A DNA stretch of 7,114 nucleotides from an uncultured Chlorobiales bacterium (GTDB lineage Bacteria > Bacteroidota > Chlorobiia > Chlorobiales > Thermochlorobacteraceae). Of this stretch, positions 1 through 7,061 are shown piece after piece; the first letter of the stretch is position 1, and each line of letters starts with the position of its first letter. The notes beneath the pieces were generated by a model, which had not been told where the DNA came from, searched no databases, and saw only the letters and a program-made list of their open reading frames with translations. The stretch covers positions 1 to 7,114 of the forward strand of contig CALGMC010000008.1 in assembly GCA_937959145.1 (NCBI GenBank), in the 5' to 3' direction. Made by a program: the position numbers and the translations under genes.

Positions 1-1382
1 GTAAGTTCATATTTTTTGCGCAACTCCCAAAGCGACTTTTGAGAAATGCCGAGTATGCTTGAAGCCTTTGTATAGTTTTCGCCGTGTCGCCTTAAAATTT
101 CCTGCACATATGCGATTTTAATTTCTTCCAAACTTTTGCCAATCGGAATGGAAAAGTGGGTTGACAGTTCGTCTTCGGGCTTTGTGGTTTCGGCGTGGCG
201 AGAGGGGAAGACAATATCAGCGGCAGAAATGGGTTCATTTTCAGGCACGAAGGCAATTGCACGTTCAATGACGTTGCGAAGTTCGCGCACGTTGCCTTTC
301 CAAGTATGAGCCATCAATTTTTCTTTGGCGTCGTCAGTGAAGCCATTGACGATTTTACCCATCTCGCGAGCAAAGCGGTCGGCGAAATGCTCTGCCATCA
401 GAAGCACATCGTTGCCGAGCGAGCGAAGTGGCGGCATTTCGACGGTCATAACGGTGATGCGGTAAAATAAATCTTCTCGAAACTCTTTATCGGCGACTTT
501 TTTGGCGAGGTTGGCATTGGTGGCGCAGATGAGTCGCACGTCGACGGGAAGATAGTCGTTGCCGCCGATGCGTCGAATCCGTTTATTTTCCAACACTGAA
601 AGCAACTTCGTTTGAACGGAAGGCGAAGCAGAGTCGATTTCGTCGAGGAAAATCGTGCCGTTGTTGGCGGATTCAAACAAGCCTTTGCGGGAGGCTTTCG
701 CGTCGGTGAACGAGCCTTTTTCGTAGCCAAAAAGTTCGGCTTCTAAAAGGGTTTCAGGCAGAGCGGCGCAGTTAATCTCGACGAATTTGCCCGAGGCGCG
801 TTTGGAAGATTGATGAATAAATTCAGCGGCTAAATTTTTGCCCGTGCCCGTCTCTCCAAGCAAGAGCACCGTAGAATCAAGCGAGGCAAGGCGCAGGAGG
901 GTTTGCTTGACGCTCTTTATCGGCTTGCTTTCCCCAATCAAATCAATGGATTTCAGACGTTTTAATTCTTCGCGGAGCGATTCGGCTTCGTGCTTGTAAG
1001 TTGAACTTTCAATGGCACGCGCAATCAGCTCTTTGAGAATGGTGAAGTTGGCAGAAGAAACGCCGCCCGCCGATGTTTTTTCCAAGAAGTGAAATGCCCC
1101 CGCTTTGAGCGCGCGCACGGCGGCATCGACCGAGCCGTAGTTGGTGAGCATGATAATCGGCAGATAGGGTCGCTTCGCTTTTACCCTTTCGATGAGTTCA
1201 ATGCCGTCCATATCGGGCATTGAGTAATCGGTGAGAATCAAATGCGGCTCTTCTCTCTCCAATTCTTTCAAGAGCGAAGCGGGTTCATGAAAAAGTTTGG
1301 TGTGATAATCGCGCGAAAGCGTTGCATCGACCAATGCTCGGAAAGTGGGTTCGTCATCTACAATAAATATCGTGCGCTTCAT
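1..1382 (-). CDS. NtrC-family sigma-54-dependent response regulator (3' end cut by window edge)
   Basis: This is a cytoplasmic transcription activator that would use ATP hydrolysis to open sigma-54 RNA polymerase promoters after phosphorylation. 460 codons are visible from ATG at 1382, and the reading frame is still open at base 1. The receiver (about 1-125) has the acidic pair D9/D10, phospho-acceptor D52, T80 and K102, the last followed by Thr rather than Pro. The AAA+ domain (about 145-385) has Walker A GETGTGKN (176-183), Walker B FLDEID with D247/E248, arginines R271 and R283 at arginine-finger positions, and GNVRELRN around 363-370. The sigma-54 contact loop reads GSFTDA (223-228) instead of GAFTGA. 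A Fis-type helix-turn-helix occupies about 419-460, so probably only a few residues are missing. No clear Shine-Dalgarno precedes the start. It lies 68 bp after the hybrid kinase and is the likely output of the phosphorelay. The family call is secure; the target genes are unknown. Confidence 0.96.
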   Translation of the reverse strand, partial: MKRTIFIVDDEPTFRALVDATLSRDYHTKLFHEPASLLKELEREEPHLILTDYSMPDMDGIELIERVKAKRPYLPIIMLTNYGSVDAAVRALKAGAFHFLEKTSAGGVSSANFTILKELIARAIESSTYKHEAESLREELKRLKSIDLIGESKPIKSVKQTLLRLASLDSTVLLLGETGTGKNLAAEFIHQSSKRASGKFVEINCAALPETLLEAELFGYEKGSFTDAKASRKGLFESANNGTIFLDEIDSASPSVQTKLLSVLENKRIRRIGGNDYLPVDVRLICATNANLAKKVADKEFREDLFYRITVMTVEMPPLRSLGNDVLLMAEHFADRFAREMGKIVNGFTDDAKEKLMAHTWKGNVRELRNVIERAIAFVPENEPISAADIVFPSRHAETTKPEDELSTHFSIPIGKSLEEIKIAYVQEILRRHGENYTKASSILGISQKSLWELRKKYEL

Positions 1383-1450
1383 CGGATTAAAATGTTGATT
1401 GAGCGGTTAAAGTGTGTATGGTTTATGTTTTCTGCATCATCAAGTATGCA
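1383..1450 (-). other. Short gap between kinase and sigma-54 activator genes
   Basis: These 68 bases separate the kinase stop codon from the activator ATG. I see no convincing promoter, no GG-N10-GC sigma-54 site and no Shine-Dalgarno directly before the ATG. A 5-bp inverted pair (TGCAT/ATGCA, 8-base loop) at 1433-1450 has no T-run and is too weak to be a terminator. Read-through from the kinase gene is the simplest reading. Confidence 0.5.
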
Positions 1451-4400
1451 TTAGGTGCTTGCGAGCACTTCGGATTTCAAAAGACGAAGTGTTTCGGGAA
1501 AGACGGATTGCAGTTCTTCCCATGCATCAAGCAGAATCACATCATTTCGGGCGGCTTCCTCAATCAATCGGCAAAGTTCGGCGACGCGCTTCGCGCCGAC
1601 ATTGAGCGCGGCTCCTTTAAGGCGGTGCGCGGTCATGTATGTTTGTTCGAAATTTTGTTCGGCAATCGCATCGGAAAGTTGTTTGAGTTGAGCCGGCGAA
1701 TGTTCAGAGAAAAGATTAATGACTTCGCCGACCAAGTTTCTGTCCGTTTGCTCGGAGAGTTCGGATAAAATTTGAATCGCGTTTTGGTCAAGAAGTGTCT
1801 CACGGCTGAGCATCTTCCCTTGTCGCAAGGCGCGCTTTGCCTCAAAGGTGGATTGAAGCACTTCTACGAGACGCGGAATCTGAATCGGCTTCGTGAGGTA
1901 ATCGTCCATTCCAACTTGCAAGGCATGCTCTTTATCGTTATGCATGGCATTGGCAGTCATGGCAACGATGCGCGGGCGTGCCTCGCCGTAGCGTTCAATA
2001 ATTTGCTTGGTGGTTTCATAGCCGTCCAGTTCAGGCATGGAAATATCCATTAAAATCAAATCGTATTTTTTTTGCGACAAGATGTCCAAGACGACAACAC
2101 CGTTTTCGGCAACGTCGGGTTGGTATCCCATTTTTTCTAAAAGTGCAACGGCGAGGGTTTGATTGACGGGGTGATCTTCGGCGAGTAAAATCTGCAACGG
2201 ATAATCCTTGGCGATGGTGGAGTCAATCGCGACGCGGTCGTTTGCTTTTGGCGGCATGGGTCGCTCGGAGATGAACGAAAGCAGGAGTGAGTAAAACTCT
2301 GTCGGGCGGACAGGTTTCGTTAAAAATTTGAGGTGGTCGTTTATCAGGTCGTTGCCTTCGCCGACATCGTTCATGAGAATTAAAGAAAGCGTTTGGTCGC
2401 GTTTGCGAAGTTCGCGAATCATGTCGCGTTGTGTGAAGGGCGCGAGGTTGCCGTCAATCACTGCAAAGTCAAATGAAGAGGCTTGCGCGAGGCGTTCCAA
2501 GCCAAGCAAGAAGGAATCAACAGCTTCGGGAATCATGTGTGCGCGAAGAGCATATTGCGTAAGAATGTGTCGGTGCGTGGCGTTATCATCGATAATCAAA
2601 ACGCGCTTATTGTGCAGGGGCGAAAGGTCGCAGAACTGTGGGTTTTTGGCGTGCGTGCTGGGAAGTTCAACCGCAATGGTGAATGTGAAAGTCGAGCCGA
2701 CGTTGGGCGTGCTTTCAACCCAAATGTCGCCGTTCATCAGATTGACTAAGCGTTTGCAAATTGCCAGTCCAAGCCCTGTGCCGCCGTATCGGCGCGTGGT
2801 GCTTGAATCGGCTTGGGAAAACGGTTGGAATAAACGTGCTTGCTTTTCTTTGGGAATGCCGATGCCTGTATCATGAACGCTGAATTTTATCATGACCTTC
2901 GTCGGAAAAGATGCGCCGTTTTGGGGCGGCTCAAATCGTGAGATGTGAAGATAAACTTCGCCCGAAGAAGTGAACTTAACGGCGTTTGAAAGCAAGTTCG
3001 TCAGCACCTGACGAAGCCTTGCGACATCGGCAAGAACAAAGGGCGGCACATCGTCGTCGATGAAAAACATCAAGTCTAATTTTTTTTCAGAGGCTTTCGG
3101 GGCGAGCAACGCGCACACGTCGGCGGCGCAATCGGAAAGGCTAAAGAGGGTTGATTCCAACTCTAAATTGCGAGACTCGATTTTTGAGAAGTCGAGAATA
3201 TCGTTGATGATTTTCAGAAGTCCATCGCCGCTTTGTTTGATAGCCTCAACATAACTGCGCTGTTCGTCGTCGAGCGTTGTGTCTAAAAGGAGGCTCGTCA
3301 TGCCGAGCACGGCGTTCATTGGGGTTCGGATTTCGTGCGACATAACGGCGAGAAATTCCGACTTGGCGCGAACTGCATCTTCAGCCGCTTCTTTGGCGCG
3401 ACGCATTTCGGATTCGGAAAGATGACGCTCGGTTACATCAATGGCAAAGACAATCGCACCGCCTCGATAAGCATCAGGGAAATAATAGGCTTGAAAGAAA
3501 ATTGGTTCTTCGGGCGAGCCGTATTCCCACAGCGTTTGCGCTTCGCCACCCGCAAAGACGCTCTTGAACAGATGTGCTGAATCGGAGAAGACATCATAAA
3601 TCGTTTTTCCGACAAAGTCCGCCGCCGTGCGACCAATCTTTTCAAGTCCCGAACCTGACGAACTGTGAAAAACGCCGTCCTTGTCAATGCGATGCAGAAT
3701 GATGGGAATGTTAGCGGAAATCGCGCTCATGATTTGGTTCGAGCTCTTAATCCGCTCCTCGTTGATTTTGCGCTCGGTGATGTCTTGTGCTGTGCCAATA
3801 ATTTGATGCACCACGCCGTTGCTCCTGCGCAGAAAGCCCGTATCGCGTGAGAGAAACCATCGCCACTTACCACGAGCATCTTTCAAGCGGTATTCAATCT
3901 CATATACCTCGCTGGTTTTGTCTTCACGAAGTTTGGCAAAGTGTTGCGAAACTTTCACGGCATCATCGGGGTGAAGCAAGGTTTGAAACATGTTGCCTTT
4001 GAATGCTTCTATTTCGTCAGGGGAGTAGCCTAAAATGTGCCAAAGGTCTTTGTTCGCATAAAGGTTGCGCTGTTCGTCGAGGTCAAAAATATAGACGATG
4101 CTGGGGACGGCTTCGACAATTTTTTCGTTGAAGAGTTGAACTTGTAAGAGTTTGGCTTCTACAGCTTTGCGAACATTGACATCGTTGAGCGTATGGTAAC
4201 TAATCAAATCGCCCTCATCGCCCAAAATTGCAGTTGAATTCAGTAGTCCGAAGAAAGTCTCTCCGTTCTTTTTGATGAGTTCACACTCGACGTTTTTCAG
4301 CACACCTTCGGCTCGAAACTTTGCAAGATGTTCGGCATATACAGCACGGCTATCGGGCGAGAGCAAATCAATAAAGCGTTTTACGCCAATCAATTCCTCA

Positions 4401-5608
4401 TGATCATAGCCCAGCCACCGCAACGCCGTATCGTTGATGCGCGTGAAGTAGCCTTCTGAATTGAGCGTGTAGTAGCCGCAAGGCGCGTTGTGGTAAAGGT
4501 CTATGACTTCGGATTCTACGCGGCGCATTTCAGTAACATCTTCAAAGATGCCGTGAAATTTGACCACGCCCTCATCGTCAATCGTTGCAAAAAGCAAGCC
4601 TTTGGCTAAAACCCGCTTGCCGCTTTTACTTACAAACGCGACATCGAGTTCTGTCGATTCCATCGATGAAGAGGTGAGCGAAGCAAAAGAGGTGTGGAAG
4701 TGCGGACGATTATCTTCGGCAATGAGACGGTCAAGAGTCAAAAGCCGCAACTCCTCTGCACGATATTCAAGCTTTTCACAAAGGGCACGGTTTGCCAAAA
4801 GCAGTTTCTTTTCGGAATCAATTTGAAAAATCAGATTGGTCGAGTGTTCAAAGCAGGTTTTGAAATCCGCCTCAATGGTCTGGCGACGTTTCTCGCTGGA
4901 AACTTGTTCTGATTGAAGATGTAGGAGTTTGGTTTGAAGCCCATTCCAACGGCGAAGTAGAAGCATGAGTAACAGTAAAAACACAATCGCCGAAAGCAAA
5001 GCGCACCCGATTTGACAAGTGCGTAGCAAAAAAGATTCAGCGTAAGCGGCGTGGTCAATCTCGATGAGCAGCGCGTTGATAGCGTGAGAGAAATCGGCTT
5101 GATAATCGCCAATCGCCCAAGCCAGATTGGAGAGTTCGGTCGTTGAGAGCGAATCGCGTGCGTTCCAAACAAGAACGAGATGGGGCTTATAGGCGCGCCA
5201 AATGGAATCAATCTTTGCGAGTGCGAAGCGCGATTCCGCAGAGCGGAGCGGCGCAACGACGACGGGACGAAAGCCAGTAATACTGATTGCGCCCCCGTCT
5301 TTGAACGCGGCAAGGATGTCGTCTGTGGCGGTAATGCTTTCGTGCAACTCGTCGCGTGAAGCACGCGGAAGCCTGAGAAACGGTGCGTCTGATTTTTGCC
5401 GCTCTACATCGTAAATCACCTTCGGAATTTGTTGCGACAACAGCCGCAGCCGCTCAGCAAGCACGGTTTCATTCCGCCGCAAAGTTTGTTCGGAATCGGA
5501 ATAAAGATTGAGCAAAATCAAACTCGCGGTTAACAGAATGAAAAGCCCTGCTAAAATCAAAACCGAGCGAGAAAAAAGCTCAAAAACGGAATGTCGAAGA
5601 GAACGCAT
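1451..5608 (-). CDS. Unorthodox membrane hybrid histidine kinase (4 PAS, HisKA, HATPase, 2 REC, HPt)
   Basis: This 1385-residue inner-membrane sensor kinase carries a full internal phosphorelay. Membrane helices at about 16-35 and 197-218 enclose an extracytoplasmic region (36-196), mostly helical, whose AERLRLLSQQIPK segment near 51-63 resembles PilJ/NarX-type ligand domains. A probable coiled coil (222-250) leads into four PAS domains at about 250-360, 365-480, 490-613 and 622-728; the third ends in a clear PAC motif (GTAQDITERK). HisKA has H758 in SHEIRTPMN. The ATPase has N875, DTGIGIP (913-919) and GGTGLGLAI (942-950). REC1 (1001-1112) keeps D1007/D1008, D1052 and K1098 but has Asn at the Thr/Ser switch. 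REC2 (1138-1255) is complete, with D1188, T1218 and K1240. HPt has H1328 in AHRLKGAALNVGA. The start is supported by a ribosome site 8 bases upstream. Domain calls are strong; the signal is unknown, and the PilJ resemblance is tentative. Confidence 0.97.
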   Translation of the reverse strand: MRSLRHSVFELFSRSVLILAGLFILLTASLILLNLYSDSEQTLRRNETVLAERLRLLSQQIPKVIYDVERQKSDAPFLRLPRASRDELHESITATDDILAAFKDGGAISITGFRPVVVAPLRSAESRFALAKIDSIWRAYKPHLVLVWNARDSLSTTELSNLAWAIGDYQADFSHAINALLIEIDHAAYAESFLLRTCQIGCALLSAIVFLLLLMLLLRRWNGLQTKLLHLQSEQVSSEKRRQTIEADFKTCFEHSTNLIFQIDSEKKLLLANRALCEKLEYRAEELRLLTLDRLIAEDNRPHFHTSFASLTSSSMESTELDVAFVSKSGKRVLAKGLLFATIDDEGVVKFHGIFEDVTEMRRVESEVIDLYHNAPCGYYTLNSEGYFTRINDTALRWLGYDHEELIGVKRFIDLLSPDSRAVYAEHLAKFRAEGVLKNVECELIKKNGETFFGLLNSTAILGDEGDLISYHTLNDVNVRKAVEAKLLQVQLFNEKIVEAVPSIVYIFDLDEQRNLYANKDLWHILGYSPDEIEAFKGNMFQTLLHPDDAVKVSQHFAKLREDKTSEVYEIEYRLKDARGKWRWFLSRDTGFLRRSNGVVHQIIGTAQDITERKINEERIKSSNQIMSAISANIPIILHRIDKDGVFHSSSGSGLEKIGRTAADFVGKTIYDVFSDSAHLFKSVFAGGEAQTLWEYGSPEEPIFFQAYYFPDAYRGGAIVFAIDVTERHLSESEMRRAKEAAEDAVRAKSEFLAVMSHEIRTPMNAVLGMTSLLLDTTLDDEQRSYVEAIKQSGDGLLKIINDILDFSKIESRNLELESTLFSLSDCAADVCALLAPKASEKKLDLMFFIDDDVPPFVLADVARLRQVLTNLLSNAVKFTSSGEVYLHISRFEPPQNGASFPTKVMIKFSVHDTGIGIPKEKQARLFQPFSQADSSTTRRYGGTGLGLAICKRLVNLMNGDIWVESTPNVGSTFTFTIAVELPSTHAKNPQFCDLSPLHNKRVLIIDDNATHRHILTQYALRAHMIPEAVDSFLLGLERLAQASSFDFAVIDGNLAPFTQRDMIRELRKRDQTLSLILMNDVGEGNDLINDHLKFLTKPVRPTEFYSLLLSFISERPMPPKANDRVAIDSTIAKDYPLQILLAEDHPVNQTLAVALLEKMGYQPDVAENGVVVLDILSQKKYDLILMDISMPELDGYETTKQIIERYGEARPRIVAMTANAMHNDKEHALQVGMDDYLTKPIQIPRLVEVLQSTFEAKRALRQGKMLSRETLLDQNAIQILSELSEQTDRNLVGEVINLFSEHSPAQLKQLSDAIAEQNFEQTYMTAHRLKGAALNVGAKRVAELCRLIEEAARNDVILLDAWEELQSVFPETLRLLKSEVLAST

Positions 5609-5616
5609 GCGTCGGG

Positions 5617-5622
5617 TCTCTT
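5617..5622 (-). promoter_or_regulatory. Ribosome binding site of the hybrid kinase
   Basis: The minus strand reads AAGAGA here, 8 bases before the kinase ATG at 5608 and directly after the TAA stop of the preceding regulator. It supports this start and suggests translational coupling. It is one of few recognisable Shine-Dalgarno sequences in the window. Confidence 0.55.
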
Positions 5623-6297
5623 TTAAGTTGATGATTTATCTGGCAAGTTGTCTTGATTGTTTGAGCGACTGTTTTTTTTAGGATAAAGTTTCGCTACACA
5701 ATCAGGACAAATGCCATGCGTAAAATTGAGTTGTAAGTTTTCTTGGAGATAAGCTTCAAGTTGATTCCAATACCCCTTATCATCTCTAATTTTTTTGCAT
5801 GACGAGCAAATCGGAACTAACCCTGAAAGGCGTTTGACGTTGGCTAAAGCCGTCTGCAGTTCATTCAAGAGTTTGGCTTGTTCAGCTATCATTTGCTTGC
5901 TGGCAAGGCGCGCCTCATGAAGTTCAATCGCTTGACGAAGCGTAACGCCGAGCAACTTCAAATAACCCTGTTTTTCATCTTTTACGATGTAATCCATTGC
6001 GCCGAACTTCATCGCTTGAACGGCGATTTCTTCGCTTCCGTGCCCTGTGAGCATCACAACGGGCGGCGCATCGTCGAACTGTTTGAGCGAAATTAAAAAC
6101 TCAATTCCATTCAACGACGGCATCTGATAATCCGTCAAAACAGCATCAAAACGATTCGCAATGCAGTAATTTAGCCCTTCTTCTGCACTCGAGGCAACCA
6201 TGACCTCGAACCCTTCTTGTGCTAAAACTTGGCTCAAAATAATTAAATGGGTTGGCTCATCGTCAACACATAAAATTTTTCGCGGTGATTCGGTCAT
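5623..6297 (-). CDS. Response regulator with C-terminal four-cysteine (CPxC-type) module
   Basis: This is a single-receiver protein of 224 residues with no DNA-binding domain. The receiver (about 6-122) has D12/D13, phospho-acceptor D56 in LTDYQMP, T84, and K106 followed by Asp, the KD-type end seen in many stand-alone receivers. A probable coiled coil (about 125-158) links it to GLVPICSSCKKIRDD (159-173), then a GYW segment and THGICPDC (193-200). The cysteines C164, C167, C197 and C200 form CX2C-X29-CX2C, which looks like a zinc ribbon. The same module is recurrent at the ends of bacterial response regulators and sensor proteins, but I know of no proven function. The tail is polar (KKNSRSNNQDN). 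ATG at 6297 is preferred over TTG at 6303; neither has a clear ribosome site. It is first in the operon, 14 bp before the kinase, so it is a likely acceptor or adaptor for the kinase HPt domain. Confidence 0.93.
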   Translation of the reverse strand: MTESPRKILCVDDEPTHLIILSQVLAQEGFEVMVASSAEEGLNYCIANRFDAVLTDYQMPSLNGIEFLISLKQFDDAPPVVMLTGHGSEEIAVQAMKFGAMDYIVKDEKQGYLKLLGVTLRQAIELHEARLASKQMIAEQAKLLNELQTALANVKRLSGLVPICSSCKKIRDDKGYWNQLEAYLQENLQLNFTHGICPDCVAKLYPKKNSRSNNQDNLPDKSST

Positions 6298-6338
6298 ATT
6301 CAAAAAGTGATAAAAATCGGTTAATAGTCATCAATTGA

Positions 6339-6353
6339 ATCAAGAACCGTGCC
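6339..6353 (-). promoter_or_regulatory. Candidate sigma-54 (-24/-12) promoter of the phosphorelay operon
   Basis: The minus strand reads GGCACG-GTTC-TTGAT against the sigma-54 consensus TGGCACG-N4-TTGCA/T. The GG pair (6353-6352) and the -12 pair (6341-6340) have the required 10-base spacing. The defect is GA in place of the nearly invariant GC at -12, and the base before GG is C rather than T. The predicted transcription start is near 6328, giving a leader of about 30 bases to the ATG at 6297. The third gene of this operon encodes a sigma-54 activator, and repeated boxes lie upstream at enhancer distance, which strengthens the call. Confidence 0.42.
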
Positions 6354-6393
6354 GCACTTTTGAACGCACCGCGAATATCTGCAATGGTAGATG

Positions 6394-6413
6394 GGAATTA
6401 CAAAAAGTATTAC
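6394..6413. repeat. Upstream box, copy 1 (proximal), candidate enhancer site
   Basis: The plus strand reads GGAATTACAAAAAGTATTAC. It matches the distal copy at 16 of 20 positions, and both contain AATTAC followed 12 bases later by TATTAC. Within this copy ATTACAAAA occurs twice (6397-6405 and 6409-6417), a 12-bp direct repeat. It lies about 66-85 bases upstream of the predicted sigma-54 start. Its role as a binding site is inferred from repetition and position. Confidence 0.5.
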
Positions 6414-6477
6414 AAAAGCGAAATTGTGCGAATTTGGTTGGTAAAAAAGTAAGAAACGATGGAATGTGCCTGAAAAT

Positions 6478-6497
6478 GAAATTACTTACAGTATTAC
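6478..6497. repeat. Upstream box, copy 2 (distal), candidate enhancer site
   Basis: The plus strand reads GAAATTACTTACAGTATTAC, exactly 84 bases from the proximal copy (about eight helical turns, so the same DNA face). ATTACTT occurs twice with a 12-bp period (6481-6487 and 6493-6499). The segment AGTATTACT (6490-6498) is also a perfect 4+1+4 dyad, a symmetry only partly kept in the other copy. It lies about 150-169 bases upstream of the predicted start. Confidence 0.5.
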
Positions 6498-6552
6498 TTT
6501 GTGGATTTTTTGGGAAAATTCAAGGAGCAGAGCAAGGAAGATGATGGTTTGA

Positions 6553-7035
6553 TTACTCAACAGCGAAAATTTTGTCAAATGGAAGTTCAATACCGCAGGC
6601 TTTATCCACAATAGTGCCTTCGACAAAAGTTTTAAGCGGATACGATTTGGAGAACACCGATACCGTTTGAAGTTCAGGCTGAATAATCCAAACCGATTTG
6701 ACCCCAGTTTCAAGAAGCAATTTGGCTTTTTCAATCGTGGTTTCCGTTGATTGAGACGGGCTTTGAATTTCAATGGCGAGAACAGGCGGCTCGGTCAGAG
6801 CAGGCTTGGTTTCAAGCCAATTGACGGGACGCTTATTAAAGACGAGAGCATCAGGCGTAACTCTTGCGCTCGCCGTCGGAATCGAGACCTCCGAGACCAC
6901 AGAAAATTGCTTGCCGTATTTCTCGCGTAAAGCCATTCCGACATTGAGTTGAATATAGCCGTGATTAAAGTTCGGCATGGGTTTTCCACGCTCGAGTTCG
7001 TAATCGGAAACACCTTCAAGGACTTGCTCTTCCAT
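6553..7035 (-). CDS. Uma2 family (DUF820) PD-(D/E)XK nuclease-fold protein
   Basis: This 160-residue cytoplasmic protein is of the usual length for compact Uma2 members. Family landmarks are YELERGKPMPN near the start (12-22), followed by H25; the PDALVFN strand with D62; PPVLAIEIQSPSQS (83-96) with E89 as the second acidic residue; the lysine-bearing segment KAKLLLETGVKSVWIIQPE (103-121); and the closing hydrophobic strand. D62, E89 and a downstream lysine fit a preserved PD-(D/E)XK metal site, but the family has no firmly established substrate. In-frame stops lie just before the ATG at 7035, so this is the first possible start; the Shine-Dalgarno is weak. It has its own promoter and is separated from the two-component operon by 255 bp, so a functional link is not evident. 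Uma2 genes occur as large paralogous sets in Cyanobacteria, Chloroflexota and some Chlorobiota. Confidence 0.9.
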   Translation of the reverse strand: MEEQVLEGVSDYELERGKPMPNFNHGYIQLNVGMALREKYGKQFSVVSEVSIPTASARVTPDALVFNKRPVNWLETKPALTEPPVLAIEIQSPSQSTETTIEKAKLLLETGVKSVWIIQPELQTVSVFSKSYPLKTFVEGTIVDKACGIELPFDKIFAVE

Positions 7036-7061
7036 TGTTTATCATCGTTTAAGTTCAAAAG

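Larger units (their letters stand above)
6298..6552. other. Regulatory intergenic region upstream of the phosphorelay operon
   Basis: This 255-bp AT-rich gap lies between the Uma2 stop codon and the first regulator ATG. It contains a near-consensus sigma-54 promoter (6339-6353) and two copies of a 20-bp box (6394-6413 and 6478-6497). A small dyad GTGC-C-GCAC (6349-6357) overlaps the -24 element. I found no hairpin-plus-T-run terminator after the Uma2 gene. A short open frame on the plus strand starting with TTG at 6335 looks like chance. Confidence 0.6.

Noticed and set aside
1..1382. Left-edge gene as a broken pseudogene
   Set aside because: The frame is uninterrupted with all catalytic motifs, and the helix-turn-helix reaches the window edge; the missing stop is simply outside the window.
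1433..1450. Inverted repeat after the kinase stop codon as a terminator
   Set aside because: The stem is only 5 bp, with an 8-base loop and no T-run, so termination is unlikely and read-through into the activator gene is expected.
2328..2876. 182-codon open frame on the plus strand inside the kinase gene
   Set aside because: It is antisense to conserved ATPase and receiver motifs, shows no recognisable domain, and is Arg/Ser-rich in the manner of an antisense shadow.
4831..5364. 177-codon open frame on the minus strand in another frame of the kinase gene
   Set aside because: It overlaps the second membrane helix and sensor region of the kinase, whose frame has clear domain homology; the alternative translation has low-complexity composition and no motif.
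6308..6335. Sigma-70-like pair TTGATG-16-TATCAC on the minus strand
   Set aside because: Only four of six bases match in each hexamer, and it would start transcription almost at the ATG; the sigma-54 candidate fits the context better.
6457..6471. Second GGCAC sequence upstream (minus strand) as a sigma-54 -24 element
   Set aside because: The bases 10 positions on are CG, not GC, so the -12 element is missing.
6335..6544. Plus-strand open frame (69 codons) in the intergenic region
   Set aside because: It starts with TTG, has no ribosome site or recognisable motif, and covers the regulatory boxes; most likely chance in AT-rich DNA.
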